Below are positions 16,514-26,761 of a DNA stretch of 64,000 nucleotides, one piece after another (the stretch's first letter is position 1; every line of letters starts with the position of its first letter). The translations under genes and the position numbers were made by a program. Origin of the DNA: Pseudomonadota bacterium (GTDB lineage Bacteria; Pseudomonadota; Gammaproteobacteria; Burkholderiales; Burkholderiaceae_D). The notes beneath the pieces were generated by a model. The model was not told where the DNA came from and did not search any database. It saw only the letters and a program-made list of their open reading frames with translations. The stretch covers positions 13,216 to 77,215 of the forward strand of contig JAEXJM010000004.1 in the NCBI GenBank assembly GCA_023449275.1. The letters are read 5' to 3'.

Positions 16514-17671
16514 TTAATCCAGAGTAAATGCCTGCAGGGAACCGGCACGCGTTTGAACAACCAGCCTGTCACCAGCGACCAATGGTGTTGTGTTAATGGC
16601 CGAGCCATCCGTTTCGATTCGTGCCTTGAACGAACCGTCATACGCGGAAAGGAAATGGACAAAGCCCTTGGCATCGCCCACAGCGACAGTCGATCGATAA
16701 GGCACCGGCGTCGTCAGGTCACGGTATGTCATTTTGTCATTGCGCCAGACGCTCTGGCCTCTCGTATTGGAAAGTGCATACACCTTGTCGGCCGTATCGA
16801 CAGCATAGACATAACTTTCATCGATACTGACACCGACCTTGCTTGAAAAGTCCCTGACCCAGTAAACCGAGCCGGAAACAACGTCAAAACACCCCATCCG
16901 TCCCTGATAGGCCGTGGCACATACGCCCTGACCGTAAATGGCAGGTACGCCGGACGCGTCAGCAATTCTTTCCAGCTCCGTCGCACCGCGTGGCTCGCCG
17001 ATCGGCACTTCCCAACGGATGGCACCGTTATTCAACATCATGGAAATCATTCTGCCGCCCGGCAACGCGACAACGGCTGTCGGCCCGACGGTCGCAATAC
17101 CTGGTGACGAACGCAGCATCAGGGCAGGCGCACGGTAAGGCACCATCCAGCGACGTTCTCCTGTCGCCGAGTCATAACCTGCAATCTGGTTGTCCATGCT
17201 CCGGATCACCACCATATTCTGTGCAATGACTGGAGTGGTCAGAATTTCCGTCGATACAGGAGACTTCCATTTTTCATTGCCGTCGGAGTCAAGTGCGACA
17301 AGATGGCCTTTTTCACCTGCCACAACGATGGTGTAACCGTCACTGGCAACGCCAGCCGTCAGATTCATGCCGACATTCTTGCGCCAGAGAACGCCTCCTG
17401 TTGAAGGATCGACTTTGACCACGGTACCATCTGCCGCCGCCGCATAAACGGCGTCAAACGTATAGGCCGGTGCGAAAAAATAATTGTCCGCTGCCCCGAC
17501 ATTGACAGACCAGACTCGGTTCACCTTTGCCGATGGTGTAAACTCGACCAGCTCGGCAGGAGGATGCCGTGGCACCGGCTTCGAAAACCAGCTGAACATG
17601 CTGCAGCCCGAGAGCGTCAGCAATAATAAAGTGCCACCGAGAGCGAATGCCAATCGTAACCGTTTATTCAC
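16514..17671 (-). CDS. bamB: Outer-membrane assembly lipoprotein BamB
   Basis: Component of the BAM complex that inserts beta-barrel proteins into the outer membrane. The 385 aa product starts with a lipoprotein signal (LLLLTLSGCSMF, lipidated Cys about residue 23), followed by repeated PQQ-type beta-propeller blades, such as GTVVKVDPSTGGVLWRKNVG. It sits between der and the yfgM-like gene with gaps of three bases on each side, the usual order. Confidence 0.95.
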   Translation of the reverse strand: MNKRLRLAFALGGTLLLLTLSGCSMFSWFSKPVPRHPPAELVEFTPSAKVNRVWSVNVGAADNYFFAPAYTFDAVYAAAADGTVVKVDPSTGGVLWRKNVGMNLTAGVASDGYTIVVAGEKGHLVALDSDGNEKWKSPVSTEILTTPVIAQNMVVIRSMDNQIAGYDSATGERRWMVPYRAPALMLRSSPGIATVGPTAVVALPGGRMISMMLNNGAIRWEVPIGEPRGATELERIADASGVPAIYGQGVCATAYQGRMGCFDVVSGSVYWVRDFSSKVGVSIDESYVYAVDTADKVYALSNTRGQSVWRNDKMTYRDLTTPVPYRSTVAVGDAKGFVHFLSAYDGSFKARIETDGSAINTTPLVAGDRLVVQTRAGSLQAFTLD

Positions 17672-17674
17672 GCT

Positions 17675-18322
17675 TTATCCTTTTGTAGCCGATGAGCCGC
17701 CGATTTCTTCCAGCTTCAGTTGAATCAACTGTTTGCCCGGATCTTCAGGAGAAGCCTTGTCCAGGGCGGTCTGATAGGCCGCTCTCGCTTCTTCGAGCTT
17801 GCCCTGTGCTACCAGAAGATCGCCTTTCCGATCTTCCGCCAGACTGACGAACGATTCGGGAAACCGGGTGGACATGACTTTCATGCCTTCATCGTAGGCC
17901 TTTTCGTCCAGATAGATTCCGGCAAGACGGACGCGCGCCATTGCCTTGTAGCCATCCAGACTGCCATTGTCGACAACCCATTGCAACCGTGCCTTGGCTT
18001 CGTCGATATCTTTTGCATCATAAGCCATTTTGGCGGCGACCAGACTGATCATGGGGGCATAAGCCGTCCGGCCGAACTTGTCCTGGGTATCTTTTGCAAT
18101 CCGCTGCGCCCGTTCATTGTCATTGGCCACGACGGCGCTTTGCATTTCATAATACAGTTGCGATGCCTGTGCCGCCTGTTTGCGCTGGTAATATCCCCAA
18201 TACGCATATGCGGCATACCCTGCCAGAACGACGATCAAAACCCAGGTAATCCAGTTACCGTGTTTTTTCCACCATGCCTTCAGGGAATCCAGCTGTTCCT
18301 GTTCTTCTAAATCGTAAGCCAT
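17675..18322 (-). CDS. YfgM-like tetratricopeptide translocon accessory protein
   Basis: Related to YfgM, an inner-membrane protein with a periplasmic TPR domain that associates with SecYEG and periplasmic chaperones. From the ATG at 18322 (MAYDLEEQEQLDSLKAWWKK) it has 215 aa. The conserved short N-terminal motif precedes one membrane helix (WITWVLIVVLAGYAAYAYWGYY), and the rest is helical repeats with LQWVVDNGSLDGYKAMARVR. Codons upstream to 18388 are open but do not match the family. It is in the der-bamB-yfgM-hisS series. Confidence 0.88.
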   Translation of the reverse strand: MAYDLEEQEQLDSLKAWWKKHGNWITWVLIVVLAGYAAYAYWGYYQRKQAAQASQLYYEMQSAVVANDNERAQRIAKDTQDKFGRTAYAPMISLVAAKMAYDAKDIDEAKARLQWVVDNGSLDGYKAMARVRLAGIYLDEKAYDEGMKVMSTRFPESFVSLAEDRKGDLLVAQGKLEEARAAYQTALDKASPEDPGKQLIQLKLEEIGGSSATKG

Positions 18323-18332
18323 ATAAAATAAA

Positions 18333-19703
18333 TTAATGAGAACAACAATCGTGCGAGGAATGATCTTCTCCGCACCCACATTCACCAACGATCTGGTCTA
18401 CCAGATAATCGGCGACTTTTTCAAACGGTACGCTCAACTGGTTATTGGCCATATTATCCGAACGCAAGGCCTTGACGCTTGCCTGACCGCTCCTGACTTC
18501 GTCTTCACCGATCAGAATGGCGTATGAAGCACCACTCTCGTCAGCCCGTTTCATCTGCGCCTTGAAACTGCCGCCCGAATTGGCCGCCGCACAATAGACA
18601 ATGACGTTCAGCCCTGTATTTCTCAGTGACTCTGCCAGAACAAACGCTTCGGGTAAAGCCTCCTCTCCCTGATGTGCGATAAAAACATCAGCTTTGCTAG
18701 GAACATTGGTTTCACCCTGTGCCTTCAACAATTCGATCAGGCGTTCCATACCCAGCGCGAATCCGCAGGAAGGCGTGAATTTCCCGCTGAACATTTCAAA
18801 CAGGGGGTCGTAGCGCCCGCCACCACAAACCGTGCCCTGCGAGCCGAGTTCCTCGCTGATCCACTCGAAAACGGTCCGGTTATAGTAATCCATACCCCGG
18901 ACAAGACGCGGATTGATCGTAAAAGGAATGTTGTTGCGCTTCAGGATACGCTGTACGCCCTCGAAATGGTCGAGTGAATCCTTTTCGAGATAATCAAGCA
19001 GCTTGGGAGCAGCATTGACCATATCCTGCATGGCCGGATTTTTCGTATCGAGAATACGCAGGGGATTGCTGTACAGGCGACGCTGAGCATCCTCATCCAG
19101 CAAACCCTTGTGCTGCTCGAAATAAGCGATCAGGTCGGCACGATGGCGATTGCGCTCCCCGGCATTGCCGATCGAATTGATTTCAAGACGGATGTTCTGC
19201 AATCCCAGATCATCCCACAAGCGCTGGCACAACAGGATCAGTTCGGCATCGATGTCCGGCCCCGGAAAACCGATGGCCTCTGCACCGATCTGATGAAACT
19301 GGCGATACCGTCCCCGTTGTGGCCGTTCATGACGGAACATGGGGCCGGAGTACCAGAGACGCTTCGGTCCGTTGTATGTCAGGTTATGCTCCACAACGGC
19401 ACGCACGACCCCGGCAGTGCTTTCCGGTCTCAAGGTCAGGCGATCCCCATTCAGTGAATCCTCGAAGGAATACATTTCTTTCTCGACGATATCGGTAACG
19501 GCACCAAGTCCTCTGGCAAAAAGCGCCGTTTCTTCAACGATCGGCGTACGGATTCTTTCATATCCATAGCTCTTCAAAACGGATTCAACCGTGTTTTCAA
19601 GCAACTCCCAGACAGGCGCGTCATCAGGAAGAATATCGTTCATTCCCTTGATACCCAGAATTTTCTTTACCTTTTTTGTCTTGTTTTCTTCAGACATGTT
19701 CAT
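18333..19703 (-). CDS. hisS: Histidyl-tRNA synthetase with Cys/His-rich tail
   Basis: Charges tRNA-His. The 456 aa class II enzyme has the [12 protein letters not shown] start region, motif 2 ([19 protein letters not shown]), the two histidine motifs ([15 protein letters not shown] and GGGRYD) and a C-terminal anticodon-binding domain. After that domain the protein ends with about 15 residues containing four Cys and three His ([15 protein letters not shown]), a possible metal-binding tail I do not know from the family. The ATG six bases further in is an alternative start. Confidence 0.96.
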   Translation of the reverse strand: MNMSEENKTKKVKKILGIKGMNDILPDDAPVWELLENTVESVLKSYGYERIRTPIVEETALFARGLGAVTDIVEKEMYSFEDSLNGDRLTLRPESTAGVVRAVVEHNLTYNGPKRLWYSGPMFRHERPQRGRYRQFHQIGAEAIGFPGPDIDAELILLCQRLWDDLGLQNIRLEINSIGNAGERNRHRADLIAYFEQHKGLLDEDAQRRLYSNPLRILDTKNPAMQDMVNAAPKLLDYLEKDSLDHFEGVQRILKRNNIPFTINPRLVRGMDYYNRTVFEWISEELGSQGTVCGGGRYDPLFEMFSGKFTPSCGFALGMERLIELLKAQGETNVPSKADVFIAHQGEEALPEAFVLAESLRNTGLNVIVYCAAANSGGSFKAQMKRADESGASYAILIGEDEVRSGQASVKALRSDNMANNQLSVPFEKVADYLVDQIVGECGCGEDHSSHDCCSH

Positions 19704-19721
19704 TCACGTTCTTGTTGGTTT

Positions 19722-20996
19722 TCAATCTGTCAGCTTTTTTACGCCATAGTGGGACTGGACGTATTCCAAAATGATTTCCTGAAACTGCCTGTCGATGTCG
19801 TTTCCCCGCAATGTCGTTTTTTTCCGGCCATCCTCGAATACCGGAACGGCAGGCGACTCCCCGTTACCCGGAAGGCTGATCCCGATATTGGCATGGCGCG
19901 ATTCACCGGGGCCGTTGACAATGCATCCCATAACGGCCACATTCATCGTTTCCACGCCTGGATACAACGTTTTCCACTCCGGCATCATCTTGCGCAGATA
20001 ATTCTGGGTATTCGCCGCCAGTTCCTGAAACAGGCTGGAAGAGGTACGTCCACATCCCGGACACGAGGTCACCAGCGGAACGAAATTGCGCAAACCGGTT
20101 GTCTGCAACAATTCCTGTGCGACGATCACTTCGCGCGTTCGGGCTTCGCCGGGCTCCGGCGTCAGGGAAATGCGGATTGTATCGCCAATTCCTTCCTGCA
20201 ACAATACGGAAAGCGCCGCAACGGAGGCCACGATCCCCTTGCTGCCGACACCCGCTTCCGTCAGCCCCAGATGCAAGGCATAGTCGCAACGGCCGGACAA
20301 TTCACGGTAAACGGCAATCAGGTCCTGAACCTGAGAAACCTTGCACGACAAGACGATATGGTCAGCCGGCAGGCCCAACTCGACGGCACGGTCGGCACTT
20401 TCAATAGCCGAAACGATCAGCGCTTCATACATGACACTCTGGATCGACCATGGATCAGTCCGTTTGGCATTTTCTTCTCTCAACCGTTCCAGTAACACCT
20501 GATCCAGGCTGCCCCAGTTCACACCGATACGGACAGGCTTGTCGTAACGGCAAGCGACATCGATCATCTCGGCAAAATGGGCATCCTTCCTGGCGCCCTG
20601 CCCGACATTGCCAGGATTGATCCGGTATTTCGAAAGCGCCTTTGCGCATTCGGGAAACCGCGTCAGGAGCAAATGTCCGTTGTAATGGAAGTCACCGACC
20701 AGAGGAACAGGCATACCCAATGCATCCAGTCTTTCCCGGATAACAGGAACGGCCTGCGCCGCTTCCGGCGTATTGACCGTCAGCCGGACGAGTTCCGACC
20801 CGGCTTTTGCCAGTTCGACGACTTGCGACACGGTCGCGTCGACATCACTCGTGGCCGTATTGGTCATTGACTGGATGACAACCGGCGCTCCGTTACCGAT
20901 CACGATCGTCTTGTCCGCCTGCCTGACCGCAACGCCAAATGTTTTTCTTCTTGGCGCGATACCGGATACAAGCGCCCTGGTATTGGATTTCATCAA
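19722..20996 (-). CDS. ispG: (E)-4-hydroxy-3-methylbut-2-enyl-diphosphate synthase
   Basis: Iron-sulfur enzyme of the MEP isoprenoid pathway that reduces MEcPP to HMBPP. The 424 aa protein has the TIM-barrel part ([17 protein letters not shown]) and the cluster ligands in CPGCGRTSS and CIVNGPGE. It lies one base beyond the rodZ stop and 18 bases before hisS, in the common rodZ-ispG-hisS order. Confidence 0.97.
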   Translation of the reverse strand: MMKSNTRALVSGIAPRRKTFGVAVRQADKTIVIGNGAPVVIQSMTNTATSDVDATVSQVVELAKAGSELVRLTVNTPEAAQAVPVIRERLDALGMPVPLVGDFHYNGHLLLTRFPECAKALSKYRINPGNVGQGARKDAHFAEMIDVACRYDKPVRIGVNWGSLDQVLLERLREENAKRTDPWSIQSVMYEALIVSAIESADRAVELGLPADHIVLSCKVSQVQDLIAVYRELSGRCDYALHLGLTEAGVGSKGIVASVAALSVLLQEGIGDTIRISLTPEPGEARTREVIVAQELLQTTGLRNFVPLVTSCPGCGRTSSSLFQELAANTQNYLRKMMPEWKTLYPGVETMNVAVMGCIVNGPGESRHANIGISLPGNGESPAVPVFEDGRKKTTLRGNDIDRQFQEIILEYVQSHYGVKKLTD

Positions 20997-20997
20997 G

Positions 20998-21996
20998 CTA
21001 CTTCAAACTCACTTTCGCCACGGAATTGTTTGTACTGGAAACCAGATCGACAGGCGACCCCTTGTATTCCATATTGACGCCCGGAGCAAAGCCCACAATG
21101 ACGGTAACCGGTTCGGTTACTTCGTGCTGACGCTTCTCGCCGGGTTTGCCGATATATTCAGCAATCACAGCGCCGTCTTTTTTCTGAACCCGCAACCAGG
21201 ATTTTTCCGTGAAACTGACAACGAGCGACGCCCCCTTCACGGCAGGTGCCTGTGTAACTGTTGCGGCAACATTCTGTGCTGTCGGCGCCTGAACGGGAAC
21301 ATTGGCTCCGGCAACCGCCGTACCAGCCACATTGACGGATGCCTGATCCGTTGGCCTGTTTTCAGAACTACCCGCCTGATCAGCTGACGGAGCCGTTTGT
21401 TTTGTTTCCGGAGCAGGCGCTGCCGGTGACGGAACCGTTTCGGCCTTCGGTACGGTGGCTTCAGGCGTTTCTTTCTTCAGGATATTGCGGTCAAACCTGA
21501 AAAGCTTCATGTTCCAGGCAACGATCAGCGCGATGACAATGATGATCAGCAGTATGACCAGCTTGCCCGATCTGCCACGTTTTCTTTTGAACGGTTCACG
21601 GTTTTTCACGAAAGGTTCAACCGGTTTGCCTGGAGGAACATGAGCAGCGGCAGGTGTTTTTGCCTTGACGGAAAAAGCGGCCACCAGAGGATCAGGATCG
21701 ATTTGCAATACTCTGGCATAGGCGCGGACAAATCCCCTTGCCGTTGCCATGCCGTGCAGTGCCTCATAATCGTCCGCTTCCAGATAACGTACCTGGCGCA
21801 CCGACATTTTCAGGCGTGACGCAATCTGTTCTTCCGATATGCCGTCAGCAATCCGTTTGGCAGCCAGAATGGCGCCCGGTTTCAGGGAACGCGATGTTTC
21901 TGCAGAGGAGACAGCATCACTCCCGGCTGGTTCCGGTGCATTTTTTTCAGGGTCGGAGGGATCGTTTTCCATTTTTTTTATTTGTTCGTTGTCCAT
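20998..21996 (-). CDS. rodZ: RodZ-like cytoskeletal helix-turn-helix membrane protein
   Basis: RodZ links MreB to the membrane for rod shape. The 332 aa product has an N-terminal Xre-type helix-turn-helix ([29 protein letters not shown], about residues 52-80), a basic stretch, one membrane helix ([16 protein letters not shown], about 145-160), a Pro/Ala/Thr-rich periplasmic linker and a C-terminal beta domain ([16 protein letters not shown]). In many betaproteobacteria a pilF/pilW gene lies between this gene and rlmN; here there are only about 90 non-coding bases. Confidence 0.92.
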   Translation of the reverse strand: MDNEQIKKMENDPSDPEKNAPEPAGSDAVSSAETSRSLKPGAILAAKRIADGISEEQIASRLKMSVRQVRYLEADDYEALHGMATARGFVRAYARVLQIDPDPLVAAFSVKAKTPAAAHVPPGKPVEPFVKNREPFKRKRGRSGKLVILLIIIVIALIVAWNMKLFRFDRNILKKETPEATVPKAETVPSPAAPAPETKQTAPSADQAGSSENRPTDQASVNVAGTAVAGANVPVQAPTAQNVAATVTQAPAVKGASLVVSFTEKSWLRVQKKDGAVIAEYIGKPGEKRQHEVTEPVTVIVGFAPGVNMEYKGSPVDLVSSTNNSVAKVSLK

Positions 21997-22087
21997 TTAC
22001 CTCTCCATCATAAAAAAGGCACACTCTTCAGTCGTGAGATATTTCAAGCTTGCATCAAAATAATCCACACCTCGCCTGAAAAGCCAT

Positions 22088-23251
22088 CTAGCAGTTGCTC
22101 TGAAACCGGTAATTCCGGGCAATGGCTGCCGGATCGATTTTGCTTTCCGCCATCCGTTCCTGCAATCTCGTCCTGTCTTTTATTTCTCCGGCCAGAAGGC
22201 CGCATGCCGCTTCGATATCTTCGCCTCTGGCCTTTCGTACCGTCGTCACGATTCCCGCGTCCAGCAAAATTTTCGCGAACGACTGGATGCGGGCGTCAGT
22301 CGATCTTTTCAAGCCCGGCATCGGAATGGAATTGAAGGGAATCAGATTCAGCTTGCATGATACCGGATTCGACCCATGTTTAACCAGTTTCACGAGTTCT
22401 TTGGCGTGAAGGTCCGTATCATTTATGCCATCCAACATGCAATATTCAAACGTGATGAAATCACGGGGCGCATGATCCAGATAACGCTGGCATGCCGCCA
22501 TCAATTCTTTCAGTGGATGTTTTCTGTTCAAGGGAACAAGATGATCCCGCAAGGTGTCGTTCGGTGCGTGAAGGGAAACCGCGAGCGCAACAGGACATTC
22601 CTTTGCCAGACGGTCGATCATCGGCACGACGCCACTGGTGGAAACCGTGACACGACGTCTGGACAAACCGTAAGCATTGTCGTCCAGCATCAGTTTCAGA
22701 GCGCTGACACTGGCGTCGAAATTGAACAGGGGTTCACCCATGCCCATCATGACGACATTCGATATCTGGCGATCGTCTCTGGTATCGGTCAGTCCCCTGG
22801 AACGGCGAACGGCAAATTCGGCCATCCACAACTGTCCGATGATTTCCGCCGTCGTCAGGTTTCTGGAAAAGCCCTGCTTGCCCGTCGAACAGAAAAGGCA
22901 ATTGACGGCACAACCGGCCTGCGTGGAAACGCAAAGCGTACCACGGGTTTCTTCAGGGATGAATACCGTTTCAATGGCATTTCCCGCACCGACATCGAGA
23001 AGCCATTTCCGGGTACCGTCAGCCGAAACGGTATCTTTGAGAATATCGGGAGCCTTGACTTCCGCACACAACTCCAGTTTTCCTCGCAGGGATTTCGCCA
23101 GATCGGTCATTTCGGCAAAATCGCCGACTCCGAACTGATGAATCCACCGCTGCAGTTGTTTGGCACGAAACGGTTTTTCATTCAATCCCCGGCAATATTC
23201 CACCAGTTGAACCGGGCTAAAGCCAAGGAGGTTGGTTCGTGCGTCAGTCAT
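22088..23251 (-). CDS. rlmN: Dual-specificity 23S rRNA/tRNA adenine-C2 methyltransferase RlmN
   Basis: Radical-SAM enzyme that methylates A2503 of 23S rRNA and A37 of some tRNAs. The 387 aa protein has the CxxxCxxC cluster motif ([17 protein letters not shown]) near residue 110, the [10 protein letters not shown] motif and C-terminal [13 protein letters not shown]. The catalytic CysC118 and C355 equivalents appear present. It is 62 bases downstream of ndk, with a hairpin in the gap. Confidence 0.97.
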   Translation of the reverse strand: MTDARTNLLGFSPVQLVEYCRGLNEKPFRAKQLQRWIHQFGVGDFAEMTDLAKSLRGKLELCAEVKAPDILKDTVSADGTRKWLLDVGAGNAIETVFIPEETRGTLCVSTQAGCAVNCLFCSTGKQGFSRNLTTAEIIGQLWMAEFAVRRSRGLTDTRDDRQISNVVMMGMGEPLFNFDASVSALKLMLDDNAYGLSRRRVTVSTSGVVPMIDRLAKECPVALAVSLHAPNDTLRDHLVPLNRKHPLKELMAACQRYLDHAPRDFITFEYCMLDGINDTDLHAKELVKLVKHGSNPVSCKLNLIPFNSIPMPGLKRSTDARIQSFAKILLDAGIVTTVRKARGEDIEAACGLLAGEIKDRTRLQERMAESKIDPAAIARNYRFQSNC

Positions 23252-23271
23252 GTGAAAAGTCCTGCAAAACC

Positions 23272-23301
23272 TTTTGCGTCCGGATCAAACCGGACGCAAA
23301 A
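23272..23301 (-). terminator. Hairpin between ndk and rlmN
   Basis: A perfect 12-base inverted repeat (23272-23283 and 23290-23301) with a six-base loop, core GCGTCCGG. It follows the ndk stop by 12 bases. The run of U after the stem is short and broken, so it may be a leaky terminator or processing site that lowers rlmN expression relative to ndk. Confidence 0.6.
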
Positions 23302-23313
23302 TCTGAAGCAATA

Positions 23314-23739
23314 TTAGCGAGCGCAAATCTGCAATGTCGGGAAGTAATATGCGATTTCGACCGCAGCCGTTTCGGGGGCGTCGGAACCATGCACTGCATT
23401 GGCGTCGATGGAATCGGCGAAATCGGCACGAATCGTTCCCTTGTCCGCTTTTTTAGGGTCGGTGGCACCCATCAGCTCACGATTTTTGGCAATGGCATTT
23501 TCGCCTTCCAGAACCTGAACCATGACAGGACCGGAAATCATGAATTCAACCAGATCCTTGAAGAAAGGACGTTCTTTGTGAACAGCGTAAAAACCTTCCG
23601 CTTCAGCGCGGGACAATTGCATCATGCGTGCAGCAATGATTCTCAGGCCAGCGTTTTCAAAACGGGAATAAATCTGTCCGATAACGTTTTTTGCAACGGC
23701 ATCAGGTTTGATGATAGACAAGGTACGTTCGACTGCCAT
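23314..23739 (-). CDS. ndk: Nucleoside diphosphate kinase
   Basis: Balances nucleoside triphosphate pools through a phosphohistidine intermediate. The 141 aa protein has the [17 protein letters not shown] start, and the catalytic histidine in [12 protein letters not shown] near residue 118. It heads the ndk-rlmN-rodZ-ispG-hisS series on the minus strand. Confidence 0.98.
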   Translation of the reverse strand: MAVERTLSIIKPDAVAKNVIGQIYSRFENAGLRIIAARMMQLSRAEAEGFYAVHKERPFFKDLVEFMISGPVMVQVLEGENAIAKNRELMGATDPKKADKGTIRADFADSIDANAVHGSDAPETAAVEIAYYFPTLQICAR

Positions 23740-23795
23740 GTTAATAAAACTCCAAATAAAAATAGAAAAAATCTCGAAAAACGAGTCAGCTTTTC

Positions 23796-23804
23796 ATTTT
23801 ATCA
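23796..23804 (-). promoter_or_regulatory. Candidate extended -10 promoter of ndk
   Basis: On the minus strand TGA-TAAAAT matches an extended -10 element (TGnTATAAT), about 57 bases upstream of the ndk start. A perfect TTGACA lies 11 bases before TAAAAT, too close to serve as its -35. The region is otherwise AT-rich and non-coding. Confidence 0.4.
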
Positions 23805-23863
23805 TGGAAGATTGTCAAATTCGCGGCTCATTTTGACCATCATTCAATCATTTACGCCCTGCT

Positions 23864-25309
23864 TTACTTCCCTGAAACCGGTTTTACCGGAACATAACTG
23901 ATCAGATTATTCCTGGCGACCAGCAGAACGACCATCTTGTTCTTTCCTGTTTTGCCCAGAAGGTTCTGGAATTCCTGCTGGCTGGCGACATCGCTGTTAC
24001 CGATCCGCAGGATCACGTCCCCTTTCCGGATGCCACTTTCCAGTGCAGGCCTGGCCACCCCTGTCACAAGCACGCCCTGCCTGATGCCGAGACGTTTCTT
24101 TTGCTCAGCCGTCAGATCGGCCACCTGCAGCCCCAGCATCGTGGAAGAAAGCGCTTCCCCTTTCTGTGAATGGGACGATCCGTTTTTTCCAGCAGGGTTG
24201 TCGAGTTCCGCCATGGCAACAATCATCGGCAAAACAAGCGTTTTCCCTTTTCTCAAAACGGTCAGGTCAGCCTTCGTTCCGGGGACGCTATCTCCAACCA
24301 GTCTGGGCAGTTCGGATATTTTCTCGATTGGCTGGTTATTGAATTTCAGGATGATATCGCCTGCCTCCACCCCTGCCTTGTCAGCTGCAGAACCTTTTTC
24401 CACCCGGGCCACCATAACGCCCCGGTTATTCGGCAAGCTCATGGCCTTGGCCGTCTCATCAGACACCACGGCAACCTGTATGCCGATCTGTCCACGGGTG
24501 ACTTTGCCGCTTTTCTTCAACTGTTCGGACACTCTCAGTGCCTCATCGATCGGGATCGCAAAGGAAATGCCCATATAACCGCCCGAACGGCTGTAAATCT
24601 GGGAATTGATCCCGATAGCCTCTCCCGCCATATTGATGAGCGGGCCACCTGAATTGCCGGGATTGACGGCAACGTCCGTCTGGATCAGTGGAAGATAATC
24701 CCCTGTGTCTCTCGCCTTGGCGGATATGATGCCTGCCGTCACCGTGTTTTCAAGGGCGAAAGGAGAACCGATCGCCAGTACCCATTCCCCCACTTTGATC
24801 TTGGAAGAATTGCCGGTTTTCAGGACAGGCAGGTTATTTCCCTCGATTTTCAGCAGAGCGACATCTGTCCGTCTGTCCGAACCGATAATTTTGGCCGTGA
24901 ATTCACGGTTGTCTGTCAACCGGACAAAGACTTCATCGGCATTGTCGATGACATGATGGTTCGTCAGGATATAGCCATCCGCTGTAATGACGAAACCGGA
25001 GCCCATTCCTCTGCGGACCTGTTCCCCCGGTTGCCTGTTGGGTGTCTGTGCACCAGGAGCAGGAATGCCGAAAAAGCGGAAGAGGTATTCCTGGAAATCC
25101 TGATCCATTTCCATGGTGGGATTGCGTCGTGTCTGGATTTTTTCGACTGTTCTGATATTCACTACTGCCGGCCCGACCTTCTCAACCAGCGTCGTCAGGT
25201 CAGGAAGTCCGACAGATGCCGAAGATGCCGGAAAAGGTACCACGAAAAAGAAAACGCTCAGGAATATCAACAAAAACCGTCTGGAAAGGAAGATTACGCT
25301 TTTTTGCAT
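23864..25309 (-). CDS. Periplasmic HtrA/DegP-type serine protease with two PDZ domains
   Basis: A MucD/DegP-like quality-control protease and chaperone of the periplasm. From the ATG at 25309 it has 481 aa: a signal peptide (FLLIFLSVFFFVVPFPASSA), then a trypsin-like domain with His in TNHHVID, Asp in DRRTDVALL and Ser in NPGNSGGPLIN, followed by two PDZ domains (GQIGIQVAVVSDE... and LGLQVADLTAEQ...). A GTG at 25318 would add three residues. It is the gene expected downstream of rpoE-rseA-rseB, but here it follows a second protease. Confidence 0.92.
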   Translation of the reverse strand: MQKSVIFLSRRFLLIFLSVFFFVVPFPASSASVGLPDLTTLVEKVGPAVVNIRTVEKIQTRRNPTMEMDQDFQEYLFRFFGIPAPGAQTPNRQPGEQVRRGMGSGFVITADGYILTNHHVIDNADEVFVRLTDNREFTAKIIGSDRRTDVALLKIEGNNLPVLKTGNSSKIKVGEWVLAIGSPFALENTVTAGIISAKARDTGDYLPLIQTDVAVNPGNSGGPLINMAGEAIGINSQIYSRSGGYMGISFAIPIDEALRVSEQLKKSGKVTRGQIGIQVAVVSDETAKAMSLPNNRGVMVARVEKGSAADKAGVEAGDIILKFNNQPIEKISELPRLVGDSVPGTKADLTVLRKGKTLVLPMIVAMAELDNPAGKNGSSHSQKGEALSSTMLGLQVADLTAEQKKRLGIRQGVLVTGVARPALESGIRKGDVILRIGNSDVASQQEFQNLLGKTGKNKMVVLLVARNNLISYVPVKPVSGK

Positions 25310-25318
25310 ACATGTCAC

Positions 25319-25547
25319 TTATGGAAAAGGTGTTAATCAATTTTTTCCGTGACAGAAACGATGAACAGACATCGGAACGGTCAACCGGAAAAATATTACA
25401 AGAATTTTTCTACTTCAACCTGCTTGCCTAGATCCAACTTTAACTCATCAATACAAACATCCGTTTCGAGAGTTCCAGGAAAAAGTATCATGTCATTACC
25501 CGGAGCGATCTTGCATTGTTTCCCGACAAGAACGATACAACCTCCCG
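25319..25547. other. Intergenic spacer between the two HtrA genes
   Basis: About 230 bases with no recognisable gene. On the minus strand a frame stays open from inside the upstream protease to a TAA at 25396-25398, but its only ATG (25491) would give 31 residues with no family resemblance. No glutaredoxin, lepA or rseB remnant was seen. Confidence 0.6.
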
Positions 25548-26663
25548 TCAGAATTTTTCCGATTCCGGCATGGTTGAAATCATGATGGGCAGATCCATTA
25601 TTTTTCCATCCCGCAACACCTGGAGACGGGCCGTCGTTCCCGGAGCGGTCTCCCCTACCAGTTTCGTTAGCTGCATTCTGAAACCCACAGGATAATCATT
25701 GTAACCAAGAATGATATCGTCTTTTTTCAAACCCGCCTTCTCGGCAGGAAACCCTTTTCGGATATCCACGACAAGCAAACCACGATATGGAGGCAAATGA
25801 AGCGATCGCGCTTTGTCTGGATCGACTTCTACCATGGCCACTCCAATATAACCCCGAAGAACACGACCGTGTTTTTTCAGTTGGGCGGCCACTCTGACAG
25901 CCTCGTTAATCGGAACGGCAAGTGACATACCGATAAAAGCTTTCGCTGCAGGCCCATGGATAAGCAGTGTATTGATTCCAATGGCTTCACCATCCATATT
26001 GATGAGTGGACCACCCGAATTTCCTGTATTGGTTGCGACATCGGACTGGATATAACTCACATATTCGCCAATATCCCTTTTCTTTTTTGAAATGATTCCA
26101 GCCGTGACAGTATCTTCAAGAAAAAGCGGTGAACCGATGGCCATCACCCATTGTCCTGCTTTCACGTTATCTGAATTGCCCAGTATCAGATAAGGCAGCT
26201 CGCTGTCTGCCTCGATTTTCATCAAGGCGACATCTGTTGTCCTGTCGGAGCCGAGAACTTTGGCCTGGAATTCACGTCCATCTTTCATTTTGATAATAAT
26301 GGCATCAGCGCCTTCGACAACGTGTGCATTACTCAAAATATAGCCGTCCGGACTGATGATAAAACCCGATCCTCCCGATGCGATCGCTTTTTCCGGTTCT
26401 TCCTGAATGTCAGCTCGTGTATCCACTGCTTTGGAACCGAAGACTTGGGACATGAATTCTCCCAGAGTACTTCTTTTCTGTACCGGAACAAGATTGACGG
26501 CATTCGCGACAAATACAACAGCAGGCGATGTTTCTTCAGCAAGGCTTTCCAGATCAGGCAAACCGTTTCTGCCATTTGTCTGCGCTGCGGCGAGCTGACT
26601 CGAAAAACAAGCCAATAATACGGCCACGAATGCCACCAGCCAATGTCTGGCATTATTGTTCAT
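25548..26663 (-). CDS. HtrA-family serine protease with one PDZ domain (DegS-like layout)
   Basis: The 371 aa product has an N-terminal hydrophobic segment (LVAFVAVLLACFSSQLAAA), a trypsin-like domain with His in SNAHVVEG, Asp in DRTTDVALM and Ser in NTGNSGGPLIN, and a single C-terminal PDZ (GYIGVAMVEVDPD...). A one-PDZ layout is that of DegS, which starts RseA cleavage in E. coli, though the segment here could also be a cleavable signal with an AAA-Q site. It is closely similar to the downstream two-PDZ protease, suggesting tandem duplication with loss of a PDZ. Confidence 0.88.
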   Translation of the reverse strand: MNNNARHWLVAFVAVLLACFSSQLAAAQTNGRNGLPDLESLAEETSPAVVFVANAVNLVPVQKRSTLGEFMSQVFGSKAVDTRADIQEEPEKAIASGGSGFIISPDGYILSNAHVVEGADAIIIKMKDGREFQAKVLGSDRTTDVALMKIEADSELPYLILGNSDNVKAGQWVMAIGSPLFLEDTVTAGIISKKKRDIGEYVSYIQSDVATNTGNSGGPLINMDGEAIGINTLLIHGPAAKAFIGMSLAVPINEAVRVAAQLKKHGRVLRGYIGVAMVEVDPDKARSLHLPPYRGLLVVDIRKGFPAEKAGLKKDDIILGYNDYPVGFRMQLTKLVGETAPGTTARLQVLRDGKIMDLPIMISTMPESEKF

Positions 26664-26761
26664 GTTGATTTGCCTGCCTCATAAAAAGTGTTTAGACCAT
26701 TCTGCAGCATACTCACCAGTAAAACCTTCAATCGGAGATGGCATCCGCAGGGAAATAATAT

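Noticed and set aside
26664..26761. Second sigma-E promoter before the one-PDZ protease
   Set aside because: A TCTAA sequence is present on the minus strand but no GAACTT-like -35 lies at 15-17 bases.
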